DNA of 64,000 bases, taken from assembly GCA_000697055.1 (NCBI GenBank), contig JNDT01002335.1, positions 145,402-209,401 of the forward strand, read 5' to 3'. Positions 51,526-62,330 of the stretch are shown in pieces. Below the pieces are notes generated by a model. That model did not search any database and was not told the DNA's origin. It worked only from the letters and a program-made list of their open reading frames with translations. This DNA is from Saksenaea vasiformis B4078. Taxonomy: Eukaryota > Mucoromycota > Mucoromycetes > Mucorales > Saksenaeaceae. A program made the translations under genes and the position numbers. How positions within the stretch are numbered: the stretch's first letter is position 1; every line of letters begins with the position of its first letter.

Positions 51526-52886
51526 AGATTGTTACTTCCAAGTTCGGCCGCTCTTTACTCCTTAACAATAGATGAATTTTACTATCCCGAATTGGGTAAC
51601 CTGGCCCCTTTTGGAATAGCAGTCTCCGTTGGACATCGCTGCCCCAGTGATACCAAGTTACAGATCATTTCTCCTCTTAATCAAAGGCATCGTTACATTT
51701 GACACCTATCCATACCTTTTGATTGCTTAACACAACACCACAACTGGCTTTTTATTTAACCTAGCTTTCAGAATAAGTTAACCAGAGCAGGGCAATACTG
51801 GCCATATGGTACAGCTACCATCCTTTTTTAAGATCCTGGAAGCCGCTCTAACAGGGGATTACCTTTTCTTCACAGCGCTATTTTTTGATGGGTTATGTTA
51901 GTATAGCAGAAGGGTGCAGAGGCCCATTTATTGGATAGAGTCTCCTTGCATAACCTATCTTCATGTTAGTATGGTTCAATTATCCCTTCAAATGAACGCA
52001 TGCATAGAAAGCACTGGAGTTTGACATTCTTTTGAATAAGCGATGGTATATTTATTCTGGCGAAGCTTAATATAGTCACAAGCAGAACTTCTCGTTGATT
52101 GTATTACAAAGCGTCATCCGAACAAAAATGTAGCAGCCAAGTCCATGTCAGGGTCCGCTCGGACCTAATTTCACATCGCATTCGCTTCCTCGCCAAAATA
52201 ATGAACATATTTTACACGCATTTACTTGCATGGAATATTCTGTAAAGCAGGTGAGGAAAGGAATTGAGAACAGAATGTAAAACTCGACATGGATGCTAAA
52301 AAAAAGCTTGGAGGGTTACAGATTTCTGGATATCAGCACGTTTCAGATGTCTTGAGATTACGCTGTTGTGGATCATATAAGGCGGAGTCGTTGACTCCGC
52401 TACCGCCTATCGAACAATTTTTACGGTAATCCGTGTAAACTTTTCGCTAAGAAAGGAGCCGAATATGCGACCATGAATATATCATCTGGTAGTAAATACA
52501 CTAACCCCATCAACTTGCCCCAACGGACGCAAGATCTACATAGAGCAGCATAAAAATCAATTCGTTGCTAGTACAGAAGTACTGGGGCTTTTTGTTTTGG
52601 GGAATGGGTCCGAAGACATTCGTCAGGTATTTGTCGTAGCCATGTCGTTTAGCTCTTGGCGCCCTAAGTGAAAGTGATTGGGACGATGTGTATTGGAACT
52701 TGTTCCATCATGAGTAGCGCACCCCTTGTCTACAGTGCTCTGCTAGAGCCGGTTGGTCAAGTTCTTATAAACGCTTGGTACAAGTTTCTTTATACTTTTG
52801 CTGAATGAACTCTTTTTTTTTTGGTTCAGGATGATCATGACACCAGTTTCAAGAAGTGATTCTCATTGTCAAGAGGTTCGATATTG
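51526..52886. other. intergenic DNA with a perfect hairpin
   Basis: Promoter side of the metallopeptidase-like gene. Stop-rich AT DNA with an inverted repeat at 52382-52400. No gene seen. Confidence 0.45.
52382..52400. repeat. 8-bp hairpin with 3-base loop
   Basis: GCGGAGTC, loop GTT, GACTCCGC, flanked by GGCGG and CCGCC that can extend the pairing with a small bulge. Confidence 0.85.
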
Positions 52887-54797
52887 CTATCTCCAAGCAT
52901 AGAAAAAAGTCCAAAGGTGTGCATGATATCTTTGAGGCGGTGGAGTGTCGGTTAATTGAGTGTCGAGAATCAGGCGGGGTACGTGAGACTTGGTTAGGGA
53001 TGCTTTTATTCTTTTAGAAGAGCATAGGACTGAATTATAAGTTGCTATCCAGTTAACCAAACTGACGGAGTGATGCTGACTATATTTGACACTTATTCCA
53101 GGCAACTGTTTAGCAGCTTGCACTTGAATCTCGAAGTTTCCAAGAATGGTTGTTATGGACTTGTGACGATTGAAGAAAGCCGAAGCGTTTTCATGGAAAA
53201 GCGCAACTAAATACATAAAAAAGATATTAGTCTTGTGTTTGTTGATGTTTGAAGCAATTAATATACCAATGCAATGTGTTTTTTTCCCAATACAAAAAAG
53301 ACCAACGGGCTTCAAGTGATGCGTTACGAGGTCGGATATTTCAGCATCGCTTTTTATCTTTGAGCTGTTGGCCAATGATCGTAACCTGACAGCGTCGTTT
53401 GTTGCATTTGATACAGTGTACTGGGTTTACGAATGGAGTTGGCATTTTATTTAGGTATGGCTCCCAAGAAATCTGATGGATGTGCCAGCTTTGCAAATAT
53501 CATTTTTCTTGCTGTAGACGTCGTGGGAAATTCCAATCAGGTCCACCGTCGCAGCAGCCCGAAACTTGGCGTTTTGGGATCATTAATCAAGGTTCCGTTT
53601 TCGGATCTTGTAATACAATTGGTGACCAAAGAAAGGAATCATCGCTCCGTGGATGCGATTGTTGTTTTGCAAAAGTAAAATTGAAGGCAACGACAGAATA
53701 AGGTGCACATCCGATTCCAAGGCCAACTTGTTTGAACCCACCACGCCAAAGACATATTTTTGCATTCTCCGAGACGTCAATTTGGTCAACAAAAAATCGA
53801 TCTTGGTCAGATGCCAACAAGGGAACGGATAACCGGATTGGTTTGGTGGTCATAATCGAAGTCAAATCCAAGCTAAGCTAACAGGAGTGGTATCAGGAGA
53901 GGTATCATCGTCAGGGCTTTCCGTGGAATTGTCGATATGTTCGTCGTCGGGAGGATGGGTCAATCGGCGCACTTCTCTGCCAGCAGGGAGGATGCTGCCG
54001 CGGTTAACGTACTGATAGCTTCTTCATGGAAAGCTTCCATCGCTTGTTTCTACGTTTCAGGTAAAAAAAAAAAAAAAAAAAAAAAAAAGATTCTAGGTTA
54101 AAAAACAAAGAGAGAGAGAGTTAGCGTGGGGATTTACCACGCGAGCAAAACTTGAATAAATTTCACCCAAAGTTCGGCGCTGAATTGTTTGGATTTTGTG
54201 GCCTAAATCAATACAGAAAAATTGCAAATGGTGGATTGGGTATAATCGCTGCAATTTTCTTTCTTGTTTCATACTTCTTTTTCCAGCTGTTGATCTTCAA
54301 GTAACCATCAACGAACCGTTCCACCCAGACATCATATAAACCATCAGAAGAAGTGGCAGATATGTTCCATGACCATGCTGGAATACAATACTCCTCTTCT
54401 AATTTCAGAACACTATAATTTAAATTCCCGTCCTTTTTAAGAAGTTGGGCAGGAACGGCCAGGAAATATAGTGTAACTTTTCAAGTATTCTGTAAATCAA
54501 GTTCAAGGTTATAAAGAAGGTTGAAAAGTGCTGTCGGAGGAAGTTGTTCCCTTGAAAATGCTCTTTGTTGATTGATCTCTTGCGAAATATGACGTAATAG
54601 TCGTTTATCTCATGTTTCCTTCAGCAAGGAAATCTATCACAGTGTCAATATGTTGATTTTAAAGTGGAAGACATCATCTCTCTTTCAAAACTTCATATAC
54701 TTACTTGATCAGCACAGTCCCTTCGTTTCTTATAGACTTTGTTTATTGATTCTGGCGGATCATTACGCTTTCGTTCCAAGATCGTTGAAGTCGTCAT
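52887..54797 (-). pseudogene. decayed multi-exon gene of unknown function
   Basis: A first exon with clean start and donor (ATG at 54797, MTTSTILERKRNDPPESI, then GTAAGT) is followed by coding-like text broken by stops. One frame reads DKRLLRHISQEINQQRAFS and FNLLYNLELDLQNT, then TGA, then KVTLYFLAVPAQLLKKDGN, YCIPAWSWNISATSSDGLY and VWVERFVDGYLKI. In-frame TGA codons lie at 54612-54610 and 54483-54481. Further on, KSKQFSAELWVKFIQVLLA and EAISTLTAAAS are in good text, but a frameshift near 53990 is needed to reach LPAGREVRRLTHPPDDEH. Exons at 53587-53871 and 52887-53375 follow (LASDQDRFFVDQIDVSENA, ALFHENASAFFNRHKSITT). No family was recognised; a multicopy, transposon-linked gene is one possibility. 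Confidence 0.55.
54063..54088. repeat. poly-A run
   Basis: About 26 consecutive A inside the decayed gene, probably in an old intron. Confidence 0.95.
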
Positions 54798-57090
54798 CAG
54801 CTAGGTCCCTCTGAGAGACCAAACTGATTCTTCGCGCAAATTGAGAGCTCTGAGAACATCATCTGAGATCTTTCTTTTCTTTTCTTTTTATCCATATCGC
54901 ACTGCGTTATTCACTGGCCATAGTTGCGTTTTTTTGGCGGCATTGCGGAAAATGGGGATAAACAGAGTTGTTGCCATTTGCGTTAATAAAATTGCTAAAT
55001 ATCACTAATAACTACGCAATTTTCATAAAAATGTAAAAGGCTGCTACATAATGACTCATTACTGTACGTAGGAGCTGCCATTGATGGCATCTGTACGAGC
55101 ATTCTACAATTCACAGGTGAGTTCATACTCGGATGACATTGTCGCACATCCTCAATAAAATAGACCTTCATGATATTCATGTATTTTGCAAGGGACCATT
55201 GACTTGATATCGTGGAAACCTACTATAAAGGCAAACGAAGGGCATCTGGAAAATACCTATTGGCTAGAAAGGTCAATTTAGGTCAAGGATTACATAGGAC
55301 AGCTATATTGTGGACCACCCTCCGCTGAGTGAAGTTTATATAATTTTGCGCTTTGGAGAACGTACGTTGCCTAACGACAAAGATGACAAATGCTGCTCAA
55401 AGACTATTGTCTTTTCAAGCCAATATGGTAACTTTCTCGTTGGTTTAATATTATCGATACCTCCTGAGTTGATGAAGAGACAACGGTGTGTTGTACAAAG
55501 ATGATGTCTGTTTCGTCTCAATTGGGAGAGATAAGCATCTGTTTGCAGCTTCGACTTTACATTGATTTCGTTTGACGCAATATTTACAATTTCGACTTGT
55601 TATCGTGGTATATGTTGGCCGTCGTACTGCTCACCCTATACAATGTGTTTCATAAGAGGAAAGTCCTGGGATTATCGTGTTTCCATATACAGTCAACTTC
55701 TCCACTCGAGCACCAACTGAACCTTACTGTCTATAACTTAGACTTATCACCGAGTTTAGTACAGCAAGGTAGCACTATATCATCACAGTAATTGATCCAT
55801 TCCATAATCCACATCTAATACCGAGGAAAACGTTCACTAATCCTTATTTCCGATACAAGACTGAACTGTATAGATAGGCAGACAATCTAATTGAAATAAA
55901 GATATACAACTATCTCAAAGGATTTTATCCGTCTACCGTCCCAACTCAACCTGTACATACAACAGTTATAGAGTGTTTGCTATAGATTCATTCTCTCCAG
56001 GTGGATGGAAAGCATCACTTGTGACAAACTATTCAATTTCGGGCCACAGTACCTGGCGCCCTGACTTGGAAGTCGGATCCGAGAACGAGCAGTACGCATT
56101 TTTCCAACAAGAACCATTGCTGAACCTCGAACCCCCAGCTTCAACTGAAACTGCCTGGTGTTCGGTTAGTGTAGCTAAACAAAAGTATATCTGATAAACT
56201 GCGAGACCTTATTTCTCAAAAATCAGAGTATACCGTATGAGCGATCAGACAAATGGTTTGTCGTGGAATCACTGCCGGTCTGGGGCGAATTATCGATGGA
56301 CCCACCATTACGGCGAAATAAGTGAACTGAATGCAATTTGCGATATTTTGGTTGAAGTACTTCCGACTGTTATCGGCGTGACCCGACCAATTGAATCGAA
56401 ACAGTTATTAATTACCTTAGCATAATTCTAGTTACTTCCTATCCTATTTCTTCTAATAGATATTTATACATATTTCACTTATGCAAGCATGTTCAAGGAC
56501 AGCGTTATTGTGGAAGGGAAGAAAAATAGCTAAACGATTTGTACGATCACAGAATGATTTTTTCACATCACCTATCAAACGAAATACAAGGAACCGTGGT
56601 GAAGCTCCTTTAGTAAGGGACCATTTGTTTTTCTTTGGGACATCACAAGCTTTTCAATGGTTATAGGTATGATATCATTATATGGTGAATTCAGAAGGAG
56701 GACGAGGTTTATATATTGACTAAAGCATAAACCAAATAATACAATTTACAGGAATAAATAAGACAACGGGAAAACGAAAGAGCTTGACTCTTTTTGTATC
56801 CGCCTTGCTCGGTCGCCTGAACCCACCGTCGGAAGCCGCCGCTTTGAAGCCATCATGAAGCCCGACAGTTGAGCCTGCGTCACCTGTGGTTCTTCTTTTT
56901 GCTCTTGTGTATAAAGTATACAGGATTCCGAACCGTTGGTTTGAATTTTTGTTTGGCTACTCGTAGACCGCAGGCTTCAGGTTGGCTTCGTATGGTACAC
57001 ATTTGATAAGCATTATAAGCATTACACAAGCACAAGATAAAAAGTATATGCTTTTTGTGCTTCTGCATGGCCTCGCATGTTGCCCTTGGC
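54798..57090. other. relic-rich intergenic DNA left of the inverted-repeat region
   Basis: Several stop-broken stretches still look coding in places. At about 56230-56300 one frame reads DKWFVVESLPVWGEL, and at about 56480-56670 another reads SKGPFVFLWDITSFSMVIG after in-frame TGA stops. No domain was recognised. The last 100 bp contain repeated TAAGCATTA motifs and a hairpin AAGCACAA/TTGTGCTT at 57028-57062. Confidence 0.4.
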
Positions 57091-57475
57091 AGGCTTCCAA
57101 TAAGCACTCTTAAGCATTACGTAAGCATAGCCCAGGAGAGGGACTACGGTCATCGTAAGCCACTACGCGCTTATTATCCGGCGGGCTCCCATCAGATCAC
57201 TGTTGGGGCTGGTTTCTTTTCTTGAGACGACGGATATTAACATCCATCATCACAAAGGTTCAATAACGTATAACACTTACCAGAAAACCATAACGCAACT
57301 TTTTTGTTCAAAAAGTAAAAGAAGAGTGAAGCCTTCTCATAGGTTAAAAATGGCGTTTTTTGTTCACGAAATAAATTCTTTCTTTGGTTTACCTAGTCCT
57401 CATTGTTACTGTTTTTTTTTCCCATGTGATGTTACTATCATGACAAGGAAATCAAAGCGCATTGCTGTAGGTTGA
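57091..57475 (+). repeat. left arm of a near-identical inverted repeat of about 385 bp
   Basis: Begins GCAGGCTTCCAATAAGCACT and matches the reverse complement of 63615-64000 almost base for base, then diverges after CAAGGAAATCAA. A 90-codon open frame (57203-57475, MGLVSFLETTDINIHHHKGS) is present in both arms; it is probably fortuitous, because its C-terminal part shifts frame between arms. The outer limit is unknown since the right arm meets the window edge. Confidence 0.93.
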
Positions 57476-58395
57476 AATGATCATTATTAAGAAGGTAGTT
57501 TAGTATCTTCCGCGATTCGTGGGAAAAACGGAAGAAGCCCCCATCGAAAAGGAAGAACCCGTTATCGAATACTTGTTCAATACCATAGCTAAAATCCACA
57601 CAGTTATTGTCATGATCCTGGAACGTATGTAAGAAGTAATGATGATGGAAAGCTAGGCTTCTGGTCACATGTGTCGATCATTTTCATGTGAAGTATGGAG
57701 AAGCACGCACAGACATCGCATCTTAGTAGTACTGCATAAACTTTACATAGTATCACTTAAGGTTTATTCCGTTTGATACTTGTATCTTTATGATTTATCC
57801 ACAGGCTTCCAGGCATGAGCCACGTTCGATTACAATACCATAGGAATCTGTATCGTCTCTACCGGTCTGTTCAGTTTTTATTTTCCTAAAGTAGTAATTT
57901 TTTAGAGTTTATACCGAGTTTGGAACGTCAGTCCAGATCGAAATCATAATTGAGAGATCACCTTACTTTTTGTTACTCTCTTCTTTTTTTTCATGGAAAT
58001 GTTACATAATTATACATTCGCATACTGCATATGTTGATGTGAAAGTAAAAGTCGTGTAGCGCTATATATATGAGCAAAAGTAAATGGATTTATGTGACGG
58101 AAGCATTTTGTGTAACCAGGACATGTGGGCTTCATTGCATTGGCTAGAAAAGTCGACTTTTGGGAATGAAAGGAAGGAATCACTCTTTCTCTTTTCCCCG
58201 TCACTTTCTCTCTGAGAGCGCCCTTTGCTTTAAACGCACCAATTTTAAAGATATCTAATGTATTTTTATTTCTTTTTCAAAGTGCAAATCACAATGCTCT
58301 CCATTGTGGATGCGTACTGTTAATTGTTTCTGGTAAGGAACCTCGCTTTTGTTCTGTTTGTTCCTTTTTACTGACTACATTGAACTTCTTTGGCC
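57476..58395. other. inner flank of the left arm, weakly mirrored on the right
   Basis: The first 60 bases (TTAAGAAGGTAGTTTAGTAT) resemble the reverse complement of the sequence just inside the right arm (TTGAGAAGGCATTTTAGTAT), so the inverted symmetry continues at lower identity. No gene recognised. Confidence 0.5.
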
Positions 58396-58715
58396 ATAAA
58401 TGCATGACTGCGGGGCAGTGGTAGGTCCGTCGTCTTTTACTCTGCGTTATATGCCGTTGTCACTGCTCGTATGTCGGTTGCGGGTGCCTGTGCAAGCTGG
58501 ACTGTAATTGTTCCCATGTGGGTTGGCCTTGGGTGAAGTACAAATGCTGGGTCAGTCCCCATGGGCCCGGTTGCATTCAGTGATCCCGGGTGCGCGTGGC
58601 GGGGTGCGGGCAGGTATAGCGGGTGTGGCGTTGTTGGTGAATTACACGGGAATGCTTCTGTCCTGTAGCGAGTCTGCTTCGGCAGGTTGGTTCGTTTTGG
58701 CGTCCATCGCCAAGG
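58396..58715 (+). other. GC-rich island leading into an intron-like array
   Basis: About 320 bp that is clearly more GC-rich than the surrounding DNA. Plus-strand frames are open in parts (GQSPWARLHSVIPGARGG) and end at GCCAAG directly before a GTGTAAGT donor-like site. No protein family recognised. It could be the main exon of a spliced transcript. Confidence 0.4.
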
Positions 58716-59345
58716 TGTAAGTGTTTTCATTTCTATATTGCAACTTTTATGCTTACTTACTCTTCTTTTCTCTTTCCTTCTTTCTGCTTTATTTATTACA
58801 GAGGTGCAAAGAGGTGTAAGTAATTGATCTTTGCTTGTTGATAAATAGCTAAACGCGCATATCGTTTTACAGAAGCAGTTTCCTTTTTCTTTTAGGTATG
58901 CCATTGTTGCCAAGGTGTAAGTGTCTGATCTTTTGCTTACTGCCATCCTGAACTCATTATGGGTCTCATTTGATACAAGTTGTCTCTTTCTTTTGGTTTC
59001 TCACGTATATAGTGACGGACGCAGAGGTGTAAGTAATTCTAATATTTCCTTATTGATATAAATAACTTACAACACATTTCACTTTGTAGATGTGCTTTCT
59101 CTTCCTTTGTCTCTGACGGACGTAGCGACGGACGTAGTGACGGACGTAGATGTGCGAGTGTTCGATATTTTACTCATCAACGGTTCGTACTCACAGCGCA
59201 TTCACTCTTGTAGAAGTATTTTCTTTCCTTCTACCATCCAATGCTATAGTGACCGACACGAGGTGTAAGTACATCCTTTGTTTACTATCAGAACTTGCAA
59301 CTAACGCCATTTATTCTTTAGACGTCTCCATTAACCTTAGGAAAT
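58699..59345 (+). repeat. array of degenerate intron-like units with tiny exon-like spacers
   Basis: GTGTAAGT recurs at about 58714, 58816, 58916, 59028 and 59265, usually after AAG or GAG. Each is followed by T-rich DNA that ends in an acceptor-like TTTAG, ACAG or TATAG, then a 12-25-base spacer. Spacers are themselves similar: GTCCATCGCCAAG and CATTGTTGCCAAG; and GACGGACGCAGAG, GACGGACGTAG (repeated three times near 59115-59150) and GACCGACACGAG. The period is about 75-120 bp. Confidence 0.6.
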
Positions 59346-61940
59346 CCAAGGAATCCAGCGCTGAGAGCTGATTTTATTGGTAAGTTCACAATCTTTCCTT
59401 TACCAAAACTAGGCGCTCTCTTCCCTTTCTTCTCTTTTTCTCCTTCTCCTTCCTTTTCTTTTTATTTGATCGGACAAACTTGCGCAACACCAGACCCAAA
59501 CCGTTTCCAGAGACAAGATAACTACCAGCACTAAATGTCCCTTTCTTTCGTAAATGACCCGTCAATCCTCCATAATTGGCTTGCGGACCTAATCGCGATC
59601 GGCTTGGTGGTGTGCATCAATAAAATCCTTTCCATTTCTTCATCTATTTTGTTCATTCGAGCTTTATTTCTTTCGCATGTATTGTACCAAATAAGACAAA
59701 CATAATGAGACGAGGACAATTTGTGACATTAAAGCATTGAGCTCATAGGCTTTTGCTTTGTTTTAATTTATTTCGGCGCATAGTAGCGTACCTATATATC
59801 TGTGTGGTTGTATTACATTTTGGCCCAATTATCATTAGCTATAGAGAAACCGAACGGTGCAAGTAAAACTTCTTCTCCTTACTTATGCAGTGGCATATTA
59901 CACAGTGATCTTTCTGTTAGTATTACATACCGTACACTCTTTGAAAAGGAAGTCATCCACATTCTTATATTAAACCGATCGCCAATTGAGATGCTGCGTT
60001 TGTTGTCGGATGATGAGCATATTTTTTAAAGGGTTCTACGTTACGCAACAAACGGTCACTATTGAAGATCGATTGACATCGTACGATATTGATAGTTTCT
60101 TGATCTCGAATGGTTATCTTGGATCTCTTTTGCTGATTAGTAGGTATGCGTTTCTCGAAATAACATAATCGTAGAAACATCTAGCGAGTAACAATACATC
60201 TAAAATCATATCGATCTTGCAATTCCTCCAACGAAAGATTATAACAGAACAATCCAAGTATAAGTAATGCACAAGAATGGTTTATCACCAAAATGGATGT
60301 TTATGTAATTCACATCAACCGCACAATTTTCCTCCGTCCATGTCTTCTCCTGGAATATCGTCCATATGCCATTCAACTGCCGCTTTTTCTTGCAACGTCG
60401 TGCATCGTTGTTGTTACTTAGAACAAAACAAACGTTTTGCACACGTTCTTAGAAAAGCACAAAAGCACAAGATCAAGTAAATATATCGGACCAGGAAATA
60501 TCTGAAGCTCCTCTTGATCTTCAACATTACTGCTTAAGTGAACAACAGCAGTGTTATTCCACCTGAAAAACGATCCGTTCTTCCGGCATTGACCTATTGC
60601 AAGCAGGTCTGTGGATTTCTACAAGTCGACGGTTTAAAATAGCCTAATCAAGCCAGAAGGCTCATGTTCTGTTTCGAAAACGTAAACATGAGTCTGTAGC
60701 TTCTACTTCAGAAAAACTCGCCTTGGATTAATGAGTGCATCTTTTAATAAGTATCGAGTTAGAATAGTTACATATACGATGATTAGAACAACAAGTATGA
60801 ATACCGACAAGAGGTACCGAGAATGATTGTTTTATTAAAGCACAGTTAACGGACATGTCTTATTCCTATCTATCTGTTGCTGAGAAACCAACGAACGCAG
60901 AATACATAATTAGCCAGGCTAAAGGTAAATGAACCGATCTAGTAAAGGATCATCTAAGGATATCTCCAAATTTCTTTATTCGGCTGCTACCCACAAGCGT
61001 TGTGAATTATTTGAGCAGTACAATGCATTTTAATGAAACAATCCTTTTGTGAGTCTCGCTTGTTTAGCGTTCCCGCTATTTTGAATCTGGACACAACGTC
61101 TGAAACAGACAAAGCTACAACGCCATGATCTAATCTCTAAAGGACACGTACTTGAAGGCACAATATGAGGAAGAGGAGAGACAGACACGACTCACAGGCT
61201 AAAGGTCAACGACTCCAATTTAGTGATCGTGACACATGATGAACCGTGAGACATTTATGCTGGTGCGTCCATGACTCCATAGCAGGTCGGACTCTTTCTA
61301 TTTTCTACGGAAAACTGTCTTATAGCCGCAATGTATTTACATTTCGCTTTATATTCTATGTACACGTACAACGCTAATATTAGACCTAGAACAGCTAATA
61401 CATAGTTGTCAAGCAGATATGTTATTTGGTTTGCACAGTTTAATCAGAAAATAATAATAATAATTAATTAGGAGCGGTGGCAGTATCAGAAGCCGAAGCA
61501 ATAATCATAGTAATCTTGGAATATATCTAAACGGCTTCAACCCATTTTGGACAGATATCTGGAGCAAAAAGATGTTGAAAAGATGGCACAAAGGTTCGTA
61601 AACATTCAAACTTTTTCTATAATGATAGCACTAGAGAGAGAGATAGAAAAGAAGGCGAGTTTTATTTATTAACAAAGCAGACTTAGGGGACAAACGAGAC
61701 CGACAGTGGACCTATGCATGATGGCATCAGAAGACAATGAAAAAGGTTCTTCTTTGTTACCAGAACGATACAACCATAGGTGCACGGTATAATACCAGGA
61801 GCTGGAAGGATAGTCTCGCGAGAAGATGGCATCATGGCAAAGCGGCTTCATAGAAAGGAAATGTTTGACTTACCTAACCTAATCACCTAGTTCGGCTTTT
61901 ATTTCTACTCTCTTTCTTTCTATTTCTTCTTTTTTCTTCT
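59346..61940. other. central part of the inverted-repeat-bounded region
   Basis: AT-rich, stop-dense DNA. Short open frames (for example 59531-59719 minus, NKARMNKIDEEMERILLMHT) have no family match. No transposase, polymerase, integrase or helicase motif was found on either strand. Confidence 0.5.
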
Positions 61941-62330
61941 TTTTATTTTTCTTGTCTATTTAATTTGCCATCTACCTTGTGCTTAAACTTACCTTGCCAC
62001 CTACCTTATACTTAAACTTACTTACCTTGTAGTCCATATCCGATGGACGCCAGCATATGCTTACCTCATTGTCCGTTGTCTACAAACGTCAGCACTTCGT
62101 AAGGACGAAGAACTCAGACAGACGAAGATCTAAAGAGAAGGGTCAGTGATTATGCGTAAATATTTATTAAGCCACTTACACTATCCTACACACAGTCTTC
62201 AGACAGACCCTTAGTTGGAAAATGTCAGTTTTAAAATACAAATAATCAAATGGCGCAGCACTTACGCTAATTTACACGAAGTGGCAAACTGTCTGCCGTC
62301 CTATAGTAACCTAGATGGACAATGGAAATG
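61941..62330 (-). repeat. splice-donor-rich direct repeats on the minus strand
   Basis: Read on the minus strand, AAGGTAAGT recurs at about 62025 and 61996, between AAGGTAGGTGGCAAGG and AAGGTAGATGGCAA. This forms two units of about 33 bp. Further GTGTAAGT/CGTAAGT-like sites lie near 62178 and 62265. GGCGTCCATCG at 62051-62041 matches 58699-58709 in inverted orientation. Confidence 0.55.

Noticed and set aside
57203..57475. Ninety-codon open frame present in both inverted arms, possibly a gene.
   Set aside because: The frame is interrupted differently in each arm by a T-run length change, and no family resemblance is seen; more likely fortuitous in a repeat.
58437..58946. Minus-strand open frame of 169 codons in the GC-rich island.
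   Set aside because: Crosses the repeat array, has no recognisable domain and conflicts with the plus-strand donor-acceptor pattern.
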